Positions 35,808-45,275 of a DNA stretch of 64,000 nucleotides are shown piece by piece. Below the pieces are notes generated by a model, which saw only the letters and a program-made list of their open reading frames with translations, was not told the origin of the DNA and did no database searches. Position 1 is the first letter of the stretch, and the number at the start of each line of letters is the position of its first letter. Made by a program: the position numbers and the translations under genes. Origin of the DNA: Pseudomonas simiae (GTDB lineage: Bacteria > Pseudomonadota > Gammaproteobacteria > Pseudomonadales > Pseudomonadaceae); NCBI RefSeq assembly GCF_900111895.1, contig NZ_FOKB01000004.1:124001-188000 (forward strand), read 5' to 3'.

Positions 35808-36329
35808 ATGAACGCTAAAGCACTGTTCTGCCTCACTACACTGCTGGCCGCCGCGCCGGCCGCATTCGCCCAGACCGGCTTGCCTGACAGCATCAAGGTG
35901 CCGGACGGCCACAAGGTGGCGCTGGAAACCACCGGCGTCGGCGAAATCACCTACGAGTGCCGCGACAAGGCCAACGCCGCCGGCCAGACCGAGTGGACGT
36001 TTGTCGGGCCAAAAGCGGTGTTGAATGACCGCAGCGGCAAGCAAGTCGGCACCTACTTTGGCCCACCGGCCACCTGGCAGGCCAAGGACGGTTCGACAAT
36101 CACCGGCACCCAATTGGCCGTGGCGCCATCGGGCGCGGGCAACTTGCCGTATCAATTGGTCAAGGCCAACCCCGCTGAAGGCAAAGGCGTGATGAGCGGC
36201 GTGAGTTACATCCAGCGCGTGGCCCTCAAGGGCGGCGTGGCACCGAACACAGAGTGCACGGCAGCCAACAAAGGCAAGCAGGAAGTGGTGAAATACCAGG
36301 CCGATTACATCTTCTGGGCGGCCAACTGA
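35808..36329 (+). CDS. DUF3455 family secreted protein
   Basis: A 173-residue exported protein. It has a signal peptide (about residues 1-21, AAPAAFA|Q), then the DUF3455 core GVGEITYECRDKANAAGQTEW, FVGPKAVLNDRSGKQVGTYF and NTECTAANKGKQEVVKYQADYIFW. A GGAGAAG ribosome-binding site lies 6 nt upstream. Members occur in bacteria and fungi as small cell-surface proteins of unknown function. The ECF sigma/anti-sigma pair downstream may control it, though a REPIN separates them. Confidence 0.87.
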   Translation: MNAKALFCLTTLLAAAPAAFAQTGLPDSIKVPDGHKVALETTGVGEITYECRDKANAAGQTEWTFVGPKAVLNDRSGKQVGTYFGPPATWQAKDGSTITGTQLAVAPSGAGNLPYQLVKANPAEGKGVMSGVSYIQRVALKGGVAPNTECTAANKGKQEVVKYQADYIFWAAN

Positions 36330-36370
36330 GCAAACTGAGCTACGCTGCCCCGAAACTGCCTACATACCTT

Positions 36371-36469
36371 GTAGGAGCGAGCTTGCTCGCGAAGAACCTG
36401 AGAGCGCCACGGACAGCCTGAATGCCCACGTTTTCGTTAACGTTTTTCGCGAGCAATCTCGCTCCTACA
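36371..36469. repeat. REPIN-type inverted repeat
   Basis: Arms GTAGGAGCGAGCTTGCTCGC and GCGAGCAATCTCGCTCCTAC in inverted orientation, filling the space between the DUF3455 and ECF sigma genes. Confidence 0.9.
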
Positions 36470-36499
36470 GGGGTTCAGCAATTGAGGGGACGGTGATAC

Positions 36500-37015
36500 G
36501 TGTTTGATTACGAAGCCTGTCTGCAGGCCTGCGCCCGTGGCGATCAACGCGCCTTGCGCCAACTCTACGAGCAGGAAAGCAGCCATCTGCTCGGCGTAGC
36601 GATGCGCATCGCCAGGAACAGATCCTTGGCCGAAGATATCGTGCACGATGCGTTTATCAAGATCTGGCGCGGTGCCGGCAGTTTTGACCCCAGTCGCGGC
36701 TCGGCCCGTGGCTGGGTGTTCAGTGTGACCCGGCACCTGGCGCTCAACTTCGTACGAAACCAATACCGCGAAGTCCCGTTGAGCGATGAACACGAACAGG
36801 TCGCTGCAACCGACACGTTTGAATTCACTGCACGCTCAGGGCAAGTGCACACCTGCCTTGAGCAACTCGACCCGGTCCGTCGCACGTGCATCCTGCATGC
36901 CTATGTCGACGGTTATTCCCACAGCGAAATCGCCCAGAAACTCGACACCCCGCTGGGGACCGTCAAGGCCTGGATCAAACGTAGCCTCGCCGCGCTGCGG
37001 GAGTGCATGGCATGA
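36500..37015 (+). CDS. ECF-family RNA polymerase sigma factor
   Basis: A 171-residue ECF sigma-70 protein. Region 2 contains AEDIVHDAFIKIWRGAG and GWVFSVTRHLALNFVRN. Region 4 contains RTCILHAYVDGYSHSEIAQK with the LGTVKAWIKRSL recognition helix. It starts with GTG at 36500, preceded by GAGGGGA 9 nt upstream. Its stop overlaps the anti-sigma start (ATGA), so the two are made together and this sigma is held inactive by its neighbour. The inducing signal is unknown. Confidence 0.92.
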   Translation: MFDYEACLQACARGDQRALRQLYEQESSHLLGVAMRIARNRSLAEDIVHDAFIKIWRGAGSFDPSRGSARGWVFSVTRHLALNFVRNQYREVPLSDEHEQVAATDTFEFTARSGQVHTCLEQLDPVRRTCILHAYVDGYSHSEIAQKLDTPLGTVKAWIKRSLAALRECMA

Positions 37016-37680
37016 GCAACCCACTGGACGAACTGGCCAGCGAATACGTGCTGGGCACCCTGCCCGGCGAACAGCGCGCTGAAGTCGAACAACGCCTCAA
37101 ACACGATTCCGAACTACGCGCTGCAGTGGACGCCTGGGAGCAACGCCTGTTGCCGCTGACGGCCTTGGCGGAGCCCGTGCCGCCCTCCTCTGAGCTGTGG
37201 CGGCGTATCGAACGCAATATTGCCAGTGCCGGTACACGCTGGTGGGACCTGCTGGCAGTGTGGCGCGGCCTGGCCGGTGCTGGGCTGTTGACCACGCTGG
37301 TGCTGGCCGGGTTGCTGCTGACCCGCCCGCCCACTGCCGCCCCAAGCTTCGTGGTGGTGCTGGTGGCGCCTCAAAGCCAGGCACCGGGCTGGGTGATCCA
37401 GGCCAGCAATGATCAGCAGATTCAGTTGATCCCGTTGGGCGTCATGGAAGTGCCGGCCGACAAGGCCCTGCAGTTCTGGACCAAGGGCGACGGCTGGCAG
37501 GGACCGGTATCCTTGGGCCTGGTCACGCCGGGGCAGACGCTGTCGGTGCCATTGGACAAGCTGCCACCGCTGACTCAGAACCAATTGTTCGAACTGACCC
37601 TGGAAGACCCGCGCGGTTCGCCGACCGGCAAACCCACTGGGCCGATCCAGGCGATCGGCCGCGCGGTCAAAGTGCTCTGA
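37012..37680 (+). CDS. RskA-type anti-sigma factor
   Basis: A 222-residue single-pass membrane protein. The N-terminal zinc-free anti-sigma domain (PLDELASEYVLGTLPGEQRA) is followed by one transmembrane helix (about residues 85-104, GAGLLTTLVLAGLLL) and a periplasmic anti-sigma-K C-terminal domain (FWTKGDGWQGPVSLGLVTPG). It overlaps the sigma gene by 4 bp. Its stop codon directly abuts the convergent histidine kinase stop with no space for a terminator. Confidence 0.9.
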   Translation: MSNPLDELASEYVLGTLPGEQRAEVEQRLKHDSELRAAVDAWEQRLLPLTALAEPVPPSSELWRRIERNIASAGTRWWDLLAVWRGLAGAGLLTTLVLAGLLLTRPPTAAPSFVVVLVAPQSQAPGWVIQASNDQQIQLIPLGVMEVPADKALQFWTKGDGWQGPVSLGLVTPGQTLSVPLDKLPPLTQNQLFELTLEDPRGSPTGKPTGPIQAIGRAVKVL

Positions 37681-38982
37681 TCAGGCGACGGTGGGCAACC
37701 ACACGCGAAACCGCGCACCGCCCAGCGGTGAAGCCAATGCCGTCAAGGTGCCGCCCTGGGCTTCCAGGGCGCGCCGGCTGATGGCCAGGCCCAGGCCAAA
37801 CCCGCCGGTAGCGCGGTCGCGGCTGCGGTCGAGCCGGTAGAACGGCTCGAAGATGCGCTCGCGCTGGTCCACGGGGATGCCGATACCGTCGTCGTCCACC
37901 CAGATTTCACAGCCCTTGGCACACACCTTCACCCCAACCTGGATGCGCTTGTCGCAGTAACGCGTGGCATTGCGCAGCAGGTTCTGCAAGGCACGAGCAG
38001 TGAGGCGCGGATCGAGGCTGAAGCGCTCTACGGCGCAGTCGAGCGCGACGTCGATGACGATCTCGGGGTTTTCCAGTTCGTCATCGACGCTGCCCAGCAC
38101 GCTGTCGATGAACTCATCGAGCACCACCTCGACCCGCTCCGGCAGCTGCGCCGGGTTTTGCAGGCGGCTGTAGGACAACAACTCCAGTACCAACTCATCC
38201 AGTTCGCGGATATGCGCCACCAGGCTTTGCAGGCGTTCGCGGCTGGCCTCGGGCAAGTCCTCGGAAAGCGCCAGGGCCAGGCCGAAATCCAGGCGCGTGA
38301 GCGGCGTGCGCAGCTCATGGGAGACCGCGTTGAGCAGGTCGCGCTGCTGGTTGAGCAGGTGCTCGATGTCGTCGGCCATGGTGTCGAACACCGAGGCCAG
38401 GCTGCCGATGCTGGAACTGGCCGGAATACCCGTGCGCTCGGCCAGGTTGCCTTGGCCCAATTGCGCGGCGGTGCTTTTCAGGCGTTCCAGATCGCGCCAG
38501 TGCGGGCGCAACCACACCAGCAGGCAGGCCAGCAGTGCAGCGACGATCAGCACGTTGATCGCCCAGTACAGCACATTCATGTCCATCGGATCGGGCGGTA
38601 CAGTCAGCTTGACCACGAACTGCTCATTGATCGGCGAGCTGATTTCCTCCATCCAACCCCATTCCCCCAGCCGGACCACCGACTTGCCGCGTTCCAGCAG
38701 CGTCTCTTCGGCCGGGGTGTAGCTGGCGTCCTGGCGCAGCAACAACTGCACTTTCAGCGGCGCGAAATCACGACCGAGTTGCTCGGTGACCTGGGACCAG
38801 CGCTCCACCGGCGCCCGCAGGTATTGCTTGACGATCAGCTTCTGCTGGCCGCGGGTCTGCTCGATGTTGTAGTTCATGTAGCGGTGTTCGAACAGCTGGA
38901 TCACCAGCGACGGGATCAAGTAGATCGCCAGGCTGTAGGTGACGATGGTGATCAGGTAGAGGCGCAGCAATACACGGAACAT
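37681..38982 (-). CDS. Sensor histidine kinase, RstB-like
   Basis: A 433-residue two-component sensor. It has TM1 (about 5-29), a periplasmic sensor of ~110 residues, TM2 (about 139-158), HAMP (about 160-212), a dimerisation domain with the phospho-acceptor H222 in NAVSHELRTPLTRL, and a HATPase domain with N, G1 and G2 boxes (LRNATRYCD, WVDDDGIGIP, GGFGLGLAIS). It lies 3 bp after its response regulator. Together they probably control the divergent RND efflux genes. The signal is unknown. Confidence 0.9.
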   Translation of the reverse strand: MFRVLLRLYLITIVTYSLAIYLIPSLVIQLFEHRYMNYNIEQTRGQQKLIVKQYLRAPVERWSQVTEQLGRDFAPLKVQLLLRQDASYTPAEETLLERGKSVVRLGEWGWMEEISSPINEQFVVKLTVPPDPMDMNVLYWAINVLIVAALLACLLVWLRPHWRDLERLKSTAAQLGQGNLAERTGIPASSSIGSLASVFDTMADDIEHLLNQQRDLLNAVSHELRTPLTRLDFGLALALSEDLPEASRERLQSLVAHIRELDELVLELLSYSRLQNPAQLPERVEVVLDEFIDSVLGSVDDELENPEIVIDVALDCAVERFSLDPRLTARALQNLLRNATRYCDKRIQVGVKVCAKGCEIWVDDDGIGIPVDQRERIFEPFYRLDRSRDRATGGFGLGLAISRRALEAQGGTLTALASPLGGARFRVWLPTVA

Positions 38983-38985
38983 GGC

Positions 38986-39687
38986 TCAGCATTCCCACTC
39001 GGAACGGCTGAACAGGTAGCCCTTGCCCCACACCGTCTTGATTTTGCGCGCCTCACCGGCGTTGTCGTCGAACTTGCGGCGCAGCTTGGAGATGGCCACG
39101 TCCACCGAACGGTCAGTGCCATTGAATTCGATGCCCCGCAGGCGTTGCAGGATCTGGTCGCGGCTCAGCACTTCGCCTGCATGCCGCGCCAGCACCACCA
39201 GCAGGTTGTACTCGCCGCTGGACAGCTCCACCGGCTGCTCACGCCAGGTCACCGTGCGCTCCGACAGGTCGATGCACAGGTTGCCCATGATGATCTGATC
39301 GTTGGCCACCTGGGGCTCGGACAAACTGCTGCGCCGTAATAACGTGCGCACCCGCGCCAGCAATACCCGTGGCTCGCAAGGCTTGGTCACGTAGTCGTCG
39401 GCGCCCATTTCCAGGCCCAACACCTGGTCGTGGCTGTCATCGCGGGCGGTGAGCATCAAGATCGGCAGGCCCGCCGAGTCAGCGCGCAACAGGCGGCAGA
39501 CTTGCAGGCCGTCGAGGCCGGGCAGCATCAGGTCGAGGATCACCAGGTCCGGCGGGTTGAGGCGCGCGCGTTCGCGGACGTGGTCGCCACGGCTGAGCAC
39601 GCTGACGTGGTAGCCATTGCGTTCCAGATAGCTGGCAATCAGCTCGGAGAGTGCGGCGTCGTCTTCCACCAGGAGGATGTTGGGCAT
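38986..39687 (-). CDS. OmpR-family response regulator, RstA-like
   Basis: A 233-residue regulator. The receiver domain has acidic residues E8/D9/D10, phospho-acceptor D52 (VILDLMLPG) and K101-type lysine in DDYVTKPCEP. The C-terminal winged-helix DNA-binding domain has the segment GTDRSVDVAISKLRRKF. The start was chosen at MPNILLVEDD with GGAAAC upstream; 45 further upstream in-frame codons run through a REPIN and are rejected. It precedes the sensor kinase gene. Confidence 0.92.
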   Translation of the reverse strand: MPNILLVEDDAALSELIASYLERNGYHVSVLSRGDHVRERARLNPPDLVILDLMLPGLDGLQVCRLLRADSAGLPILMLTARDDSHDQVLGLEMGADDYVTKPCEPRVLLARVRTLLRRSSLSEPQVANDQIIMGNLCIDLSERTVTWREQPVELSSGEYNLLVVLARHAGEVLSRDQILQRLRGIEFNGTDRSVDVAISKLRRKFDDNAGEARKIKTVWGKGYLFSRSEWEC

Positions 39688-39730
39688 GGTGTTTCCAAAT
39701 AATGCGGTTCGTCGGCTGTGCACAGACCCT

Positions 39731-39821
39731 TGTGGGAGCGGGCTTGCTCGCGAAAGCAGTGGTTCAGTGAGCAGATTTTTTGGCTGATATACCGCTTTCA
39801 CGGGCAAGCCCGCCCCCCACA
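39731..39821. repeat. REPIN-type inverted repeat
   Basis: Arms TGTGGGAGCGGGCTTGCTCG and CGGGCAAGCCCGCCCCCCAC flank a short spacer. It lies in the divergent intergenic region between the response regulator and the RND adaptor, where it may insulate or constrain the two promoters. Confidence 0.88.
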
Positions 39822-39974
39822 TTGATCGTTGCTGTTTGCAGGATTGTGCAAGGATATACGCCCTCTGCCGACTATGGGTCGCACCTTACATTTCTTCACA
39901 GACGAGCTACACAGCTTCACAGCACCAAGGCGCAGGTGACTTTAGGATGCGCCAGTCAATATTGGGATAAAAGC

Positions 39975-41117
39975 ATGTCGAAGAATCTGTTTGCGCCATT
40001 TTGCCTGCTGGCCCTCACCCTGGCCCTGAGCGCATGTGGCGACTCCGCCGCCGAGGCGCCGGAAATGCCCCTGGCCAAAGTGCGCGTCGAAACCCTTGAA
40101 GCCAAGCCCCTGGCCATCACCAGCGAACTCAGCGGGCGCATTGCCGCGCCGCGTATCGCCGAAGTGCGCGCACGGGTCGCAGGCGTGGTGATGCAACGGG
40201 TGTTCAAGGAAGGCCATGATGTCAAACAGGGCGACGTGCTGTTTCGCATTGACCCCGCACCGTTCAAGGTCGACCTCGACAGCGCCCAGGCCAACCTGAG
40301 CAAGGCCGAGGCCGATGCCTTCAAGGCGCGCCTGCAGGAACAGCGCTACAGCCAGTTGGTGGAAGGCAATGCCATCAGCGGCCAGGACTACGACAACGCC
40401 CGCGCCGCCGTGCGCCAGACCAACGCCGAGGTCGCCGCCAACAAAGCCGCCGTCGAACGCGCGCGCTTGAACCTGGGCTACGCCACCGTGACCGCCCCGA
40501 TTTCCGGGCGCATTGGCCGGGCGCTGGTCACCGAAGGCGCGCTGGTCGGCCAGAACGAGGCCACACCGCTGGCGCTCATCCAGCAACTGGATCCGATCCA
40601 CGCCGACCTCACCCAGTCCACCCGCGAACTGAACGACCTGCGCCGCGCCTTCCGCGCCGGCAGCTTGAAGCAGGTCGGCCAGGACCAGGCCAAGGCTACG
40701 CTGATCGAGGACGACGGCAGCCTCTACCCATTGCCGGGCAAGTTGCTGTTTGCCGAGATCAGTGTCGACCCTGGCACCGGGCAAATCATCCTGCGCAGCG
40801 AGTTCCCCAACCCCGACCTCGACCTGCTGCCCGGCAGCTTTGTGCGGGTGCGCCTGGAACAAGCGGTCGACAAACAAGGCATCAGCGTGCCGCAACGCGC
40901 CATCACCCGTGACAGCGCCGGTATCCCGATGGTGTTGCTGCTGGACGCCGAGCAGACCGTGAGCCAACAGCCGGTCGAGCTGGGGGCGGTGATCAACGAT
41001 CGCTGGATCGTCAGCAGCGGCCTCAAGCCCGGTGACCGCATCATCGTCGAAGGCCTGCAACACGCGCGCCCCGGTGAAAACGTTGAAGTGGACGACAGCC
41101 CGCTCGTAAAGGAATAA
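39975..41117 (+). CDS. RND efflux periplasmic adaptor lipoprotein (MexA-like)
   Basis: A 380-residue membrane-fusion lipoprotein. The signal peptide ends in lipobox LSAC with C21. It is followed by the barrel-sandwich (RVFKEGHDVKQGDVLFRIDP), hairpin and beta-barrel domains (VTAPISGRIGRALVTEGALV). The start at MSKNLFAP is preferred because it gives a proper lipoprotein signal. It lies 6 bp before the RND pump gene. No outer-membrane factor gene follows, so the pump must borrow one. A divergent RstAB-like two-component system is the likely regulator. Confidence 0.92.
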   Translation: MSKNLFAPFCLLALTLALSACGDSAAEAPEMPLAKVRVETLEAKPLAITSELSGRIAAPRIAEVRARVAGVVMQRVFKEGHDVKQGDVLFRIDPAPFKVDLDSAQANLSKAEADAFKARLQEQRYSQLVEGNAISGQDYDNARAAVRQTNAEVAANKAAVERARLNLGYATVTAPISGRIGRALVTEGALVGQNEATPLALIQQLDPIHADLTQSTRELNDLRRAFRAGSLKQVGQDQAKATLIEDDGSLYPLPGKLLFAEISVDPGTGQIILRSEFPNPDLDLLPGSFVRVRLEQAVDKQGISVPQRAITRDSAGIPMVLLLDAEQTVSQQPVELGAVINDRWIVSSGLKPGDRIIVEGLQHARPGENVEVDDSPLVKE

Positions 41118-41123
41118 CCCGTC

Positions 41124-44100
41124 ATGCCGCAGTTCTTTATTGACCGCCCGATCTTCGCCTGGGTGGTCGCCCTGTTTATCCTGCTGGCCGGTTTGCTGGC
41201 GATCCCGCAACTGCCGGTGGCGCAGTACCCCAACGTCGCGCCGCCGAAAGTGGAGATCTACGCGGTATACCCCGGTGCATCGGCGCAGACCCTGGATGAA
41301 AGCGTGGTGAGCCTGATCGAGCAGGAGCTCAACGGCGCCGATCACCTGCTGTATTTCGAGTCCCAGAGCAGCCTCGGTTCGGCCACCATCACCGCCACCT
41401 TCCAACCGGGCACCAACCCGGAAATGGCTCAGGTGGACGTGCAGAACCGCCTCAAGGCGGTCGAGCCGCGCCTGCCGCAGGCGGTGACCCAGCAAGGCTT
41501 GCAGGTGGAGAAAGTCTCCGCCGGCTTCCTGCTGCTGGTGACGCTCACCTCCAACGACGGCAAGCTCGATGACGTGGCGCTGAGTGACTACCTGGCGCGC
41601 AACGTGATGAACGAACTCAAGCGCCTCGACGGTGTGGGCAAGGCCCAGCTGTATGGTGCCGAGCGCGCCATGCGCGTCTGGATCGACCCGCAGAAATTGA
41701 TCGGCTTCAACCTGACGCCGGCCGACGTGAACGCTGCGATCAGCGCGCAGAACGCCCAGGTCTCGGCCGGCAGCATCGGGGATTTGCCCGGCACCAACAC
41801 CCAGGAAATCACCGCTGCAATCCTGGTCAAGGGCCAGCTTTCGACGCCCGCCGAGTTTGCCGATATCGTGCTAAAAGCCAACCCGGACGGTTCGACCGTG
41901 CGCATCGGCGATGTGGCGCGGGTTGAAGTGGGCAGCCAGGAATACCAGTTCTCCACACGCCTGAACGGCAAGCCGTCCACCGCCGTCAGCGTACAGCTGT
42001 CGCCGGGCGCCAACGCCCTGAACACCGCGACGTTGGTGCGGGCGAAAATGGACGAGCTGTCGCGCTACTTCCCGGCCAATGTGGAGTACAAGATCCCGTA
42101 CGACACCTCGCCATTCGTCAAGGTCTCGATCACCAAGGTGGTCTATACCCTGCTCGAAGCGATGGCGCTGGTGTTTGCGGTGATGTTCCTGTTCCTGCAG
42201 AACGTGCGCTATACCTTGATCCCGACGCTGGTGGTGCCGATAGCCCTGATGGGCACCTTTGCCACCATGCTGTTGCTGGGCTTCTCGATCAACGTACTGA
42301 CCATGTTCGGCATGGTATTGGCCATCGGTATCCTGGTGGACGACGCCATTGTGGTGGTGGAGAACGTCGAGCGCATCATGGCCACCGAGGGCCTGTCGCC
42401 CAAGGAAGCGACGAAAAAGGCCATGGGCCAGATCACCGGGGCCATCATCGGCATCACCCTGGTGCTGGTGGCGGTGTTTCTGCCGATGGCGTTCATGGCC
42501 GGTTCGGTGGGGGTTATCTACCAGCAGTTCTCGTTGTCGATGGCCACCTCGATCCTGTTCTCGGCGTTCCTCGCCCTGACCTTGACCCCGGCGCTGTGCG
42601 CCACCTTGCTCAAGCCGATCGCCAAGGGCGAGCACCATGCCAAGGGCGGTTTCTTCGGCTGGTTCAACACGCGCTTTGAACAGCTCACCGACCGCTATGA
42701 AGGCTGGGTAGCCTATGCCCTCAAGCGTAGCGGCCGTTACCTGCTGATCTACCTGGTGCTGCTGGTAGGCCTGGGCTGGATGTTCAGCCGCCTGCCCTCC
42801 TCCTTCCTGCCGGTGGAAGACCAGGGTTACACCATCACCGACATCCAGCTACCGCCGGGCGCGAGCAAGAACCGCACGGTGCAGGTGGCCGAGCAGATCG
42901 AAGCGCACAACGCCGAGGAACCTGGGGTGGGCGACACCACCATGATCATGGGCTTCAGCTTCTCCGGTTCGGGGCAGAACGCGGCGCTGGCGTTTACCAC
43001 GCTCAAGGATTGGTCTGAGCGCAGCAGCGATGATTCGGCTTCGTCGATTGCCGACCGCGCCAACATGGCCTTCAGCGAGCTCAAGGATGCGATTGCCTAC
43101 GCGGTCCTGCCGCCGCCGGTGGACGGCCTGGGCACGTCCAGTGGTTTCGAGTTCCGCCTGCAGGACCGGGGGGGCGTCGGCCATGCCGCGTTGATGGCGG
43201 CGCGTACCGAATTGCTGGCTGCCGCTGAGAAAAGCCCGATCCTGGCCAACGTCCGCGAAAGCGCCCTGGCCGAAGCCCCGCAAGTGCAGTTGGAGGTGGA
43301 CCGCAAGCAGGCCAACGCGCTGGGCGTGTCCTTCGCCGACGTGGGCAATGTGCTGTCCTCGGCCATCGGCTCGGCCTACATCAACGACTTTCCCAACCAG
43401 GGCCGCATGCAGCGGGTGGTGGTACAGGCCGAAGGCGACCAGCGCAGCCAGGTGGCGGATTTGATGAAAATCAACGTGCGCAACAACGCTGGCAAGATGG
43501 TGCCGCTGTCGGCCTTTGTCGAAGCCAAATGGACCCAGGGCCCGACGCAGCTGACCCGCTACAACGGCTACCCGGCCATCGCGATTTCCGGCGAAGCGGC
43601 ACCGGGCCACAGTACCGGTGAAGCGATGGACGAGATCCAGCGCCTGGTCAGCCAGTTGCCGGCAGGCCTGGGCCAGGAATGGACCGGTTTGTCGTTGCAG
43701 GAACGTCTGTCCGGCGCTCAAGCGCCCTTGCTGTTGGGCTTGTCGCTGTTGATCGTGTTCCTGTGCCTGGCGGCGCTGTATGAAAGCTGGTCGATCCCCA
43801 CCTCGGTATTGCTGGTGGTGCCGCTCGGTGTTCTCGGCGCCGTTATCGCGGTGGGCTTGCGCGGCATGCCCAACGATGTGTTTTTCAAGGTTGGCCTGAT
43901 CACCATCATCGGCCTGTCGGCGAAGAACGCGATCCTGATCATCGAGTTCGCCAAGGACCTGTATGACCAGGGTGAAGACCTGGTCACCGCTACCTTGAAA
44001 GCTGCGCGCTTGCGCCTGCGGCCGATCATCATGACGTCCCTGGCGTTCATCCTCGGCGTGGTGCCGCTGGCGATTGCAACCGGCGCCAGCTCGGCCAGTC

Positions 44101-44216
44101 AACAAGCGATTGGTACGGGGGTGATTGGCGGGATGATTACGGCGACGCTGGCAGTGGTGTTTGTGCCAGTGTTCTTTGTGGTGGTGATGAAGTTGGTGAA
44201 GAAAAAAAGCCGCTAG
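41124..44216 (+). CDS. RND multidrug efflux permease (MexB/AcrB-like)
   Basis: A 1030-residue HAE1 pump. It starts MPQFFIDRPIFAWVVALFIL and has 12 membrane helices in two halves. The TM4 proton-relay aspartates are in GILVDDAIVVVENVERIMA, and the second half contains KNAILIIEFAKDLYDQGED. It is co-transcribed with the adaptor 6 bp upstream. By family it exports amphiphilic drugs in a homotrimer with TolC/OprM-type channels. The gene is followed by a REPIN. Confidence 0.93.
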   Translation: MPQFFIDRPIFAWVVALFILLAGLLAIPQLPVAQYPNVAPPKVEIYAVYPGASAQTLDESVVSLIEQELNGADHLLYFESQSSLGSATITATFQPGTNPEMAQVDVQNRLKAVEPRLPQAVTQQGLQVEKVSAGFLLLVTLTSNDGKLDDVALSDYLARNVMNELKRLDGVGKAQLYGAERAMRVWIDPQKLIGFNLTPADVNAAISAQNAQVSAGSIGDLPGTNTQEITAAILVKGQLSTPAEFADIVLKANPDGSTVRIGDVARVEVGSQEYQFSTRLNGKPSTAVSVQLSPGANALNTATLVRAKMDELSRYFPANVEYKIPYDTSPFVKVSITKVVYTLLEAMALVFAVMFLFLQNVRYTLIPTLVVPIALMGTFATMLLLGFSINVLTMFGMVLAIGILVDDAIVVVENVERIMATEGLSPKEATKKAMGQITGAIIGITLVLVAVFLPMAFMAGSVGVIYQQFSLSMATSILFSAFLALTLTPALCATLLKPIAKGEHHAKGGFFGWFNTRFEQLTDRYEGWVAYALKRSGRYLLIYLVLLVGLGWMFSRLPSSFLPVEDQGYTITDIQLPPGASKNRTVQVAEQIEAHNAEEPGVGDTTMIMGFSFSGSGQNAALAFTTLKDWSERSSDDSASSIADRANMAFSELKDAIAYAVLPPPVDGLGTSSGFEFRLQDRGGVGHAALMAARTELLAAAEKSPILANVRESALAEAPQVQLEVDRKQANALGVSFADVGNVLSSAIGSAYINDFPNQGRMQRVVVQAEGDQRSQVADLMKINVRNNAGKMVPLSAFVEAKWTQGPTQLTRYNGYPAIAISGEAAPGHSTGEAMDEIQRLVSQLPAGLGQEWTGLSLQERLSGAQAPLLLGLSLLIVFLCLAALYESWSIPTSVLLVVPLGVLGAVIAVGLRGMPNDVFFKVGLITIIGLSAKNAILIIEFAKDLYDQGEDLVTATLKAARLRLRPIIMTSLAFILGVVPLAIATGASSASQQAIGTGVIGGMITATLAVVFVPVFFVVVMKLVKKKSR

Positions 44217-44235
44217 CACAATTTTCCCTTTCCCC

Positions 44236-44322
44236 TGTGGGAGCTGGCTTGCCTGCGATGGCATCAACTCGGTATGCCTGATGTACCGAGGTGGCTGCAT
44301 CGCAGGCAAGCCAGCTCCCACA
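44236..44322. repeat. REPIN-type inverted repeat
   Basis: Arms TGTGGGAGCTGGCTTGCCTG and GCAAGCCAGCTCCCACAA flank a ~45-bp spacer, 19 bp after the RND permease stop. Confidence 0.9.
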
Positions 44323-44367
44323 AGGATCGGGTACAGTCTGCTCACATACCGTGATTTGTGAGCCCTC

Positions 44368-45009
44368 ATGCCCTTCCTCGCCCGCACCCACCCTCGCCTC
44401 TCCGCCGCCGCCGTGTTCGGGATTGCCGTGGGCATCCTGGTGCCGGCCGACACGCTGGTCAGCAAAGTCCTCATCGGCTGGAACGCCGGCGTCTGGACCT
44501 ACCTGGTGCTGATGCTGTGGCTGACCCGCCGCGCCAAGGCCGAGGACGTAAAGCGCATCGCCGAGATCGAAGATGAAAATGCCGGCCTGGTGCTGTTCAC
44601 GGTATGCATCGCCGCCATTGCCAGCCTGGCGACCATCACGTTCGAGCTGGTGGGCAGCAAGGATCTGGCCAATGCCGAGCGCCTGCTGCACTACGGGTTC
44701 ACCGGGTTGACGGTGATCGGATCGTGGTTGCTGATCGGGGTGATTTTCAGCGTGCACTACGCCCGCCTTTACTACACCTGGGACGGCAAGGAACCGGCGT
44801 TGCGCTTTGCCGAGGGCCTGACTACGCCCAATTACTGGGACTTCCTGTACTTTTCCTTCACCATCGGTGTAGCGGTGCAGACCTCCGATGTGGGCGTCGC
44901 CACCCGGGCCATGCGCAAAGTGGTGCTGGGCCAATCGTTGATCGGTTTTTTGTTCAACACGGCGATCCTGGGGTTTTCGATCAATATTGCCGCCGGACTG
45001 TTCGGCTGA
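44368..45009 (+). CDS. DUF1345 family membrane protein
   Basis: A 213-residue inner-membrane protein with about five hydrophobic helices. The DUF1345 signature is [20 protein letters not shown] followed by [20 protein letters not shown]. The function is unknown. It stands alone between a REPIN and the ptxS upstream region; no clear ribosome-binding site is seen before the ATG. Confidence 0.85.
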   Translation: MPFLARTHPRLSAAAVFGIAVGILVPADTLVSKVLIGWNAGVWTYLVLMLWLTRRAKAEDVKRIAEIEDENAGLVLFTVCIAAIASLATITFELVGSKDLANAERLLHYGFTGLTVIGSWLLIGVIFSVHYARLYYTWDGKEPALRFAEGLTTPNYWDFLYFSFTIGVAVQTSDVGVATRAMRKVVLGQSLIGFLFNTAILGFSINIAAGLFG

Positions 45010-45235
45010 CACGGCACACACCTGCTAGACGCCCCACACACGCTGGGCGCTAATCGCTTCACTTAGTCCGTCTCGGTGCCTTATGGGCACGCACAACTGA
45101 ATCGACTTATCCGAGGAAGCCAACACCGGCCCTGTTGCTGCTGATAGCGACCTGGCTGCATGTGGCAGTTTGACGCACCGGTCATCTGACTTTGTCCTAC
45201 AACAGCTTGACGACTTTCCTCATTTGATGGTTTCC

Positions 45236-45249
45236 TGAAACCGGTTTCA
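45236..45249. promoter_or_regulatory. PtxS operator upstream of ptxS
   Basis: A perfect 14-bp palindrome TGAAACCGGTTTCA, the established PtxS recognition sequence, lies 26 bp before the ptxS start and indicates autorepression relieved by 2-ketogluconate. An identical site precedes kguE. The rest of 45010-45235 shows no gene. Confidence 0.92.
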
Positions 45250-45275
45250 GTCATTCCAATAAAAACAGAAGGTCG

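Noticed and set aside
39942..41495. 517-codon open frame antisense to the RND adaptor
   Set aside because: Shadow of a well-supported adaptor gene; no domain or ribosome-binding site.
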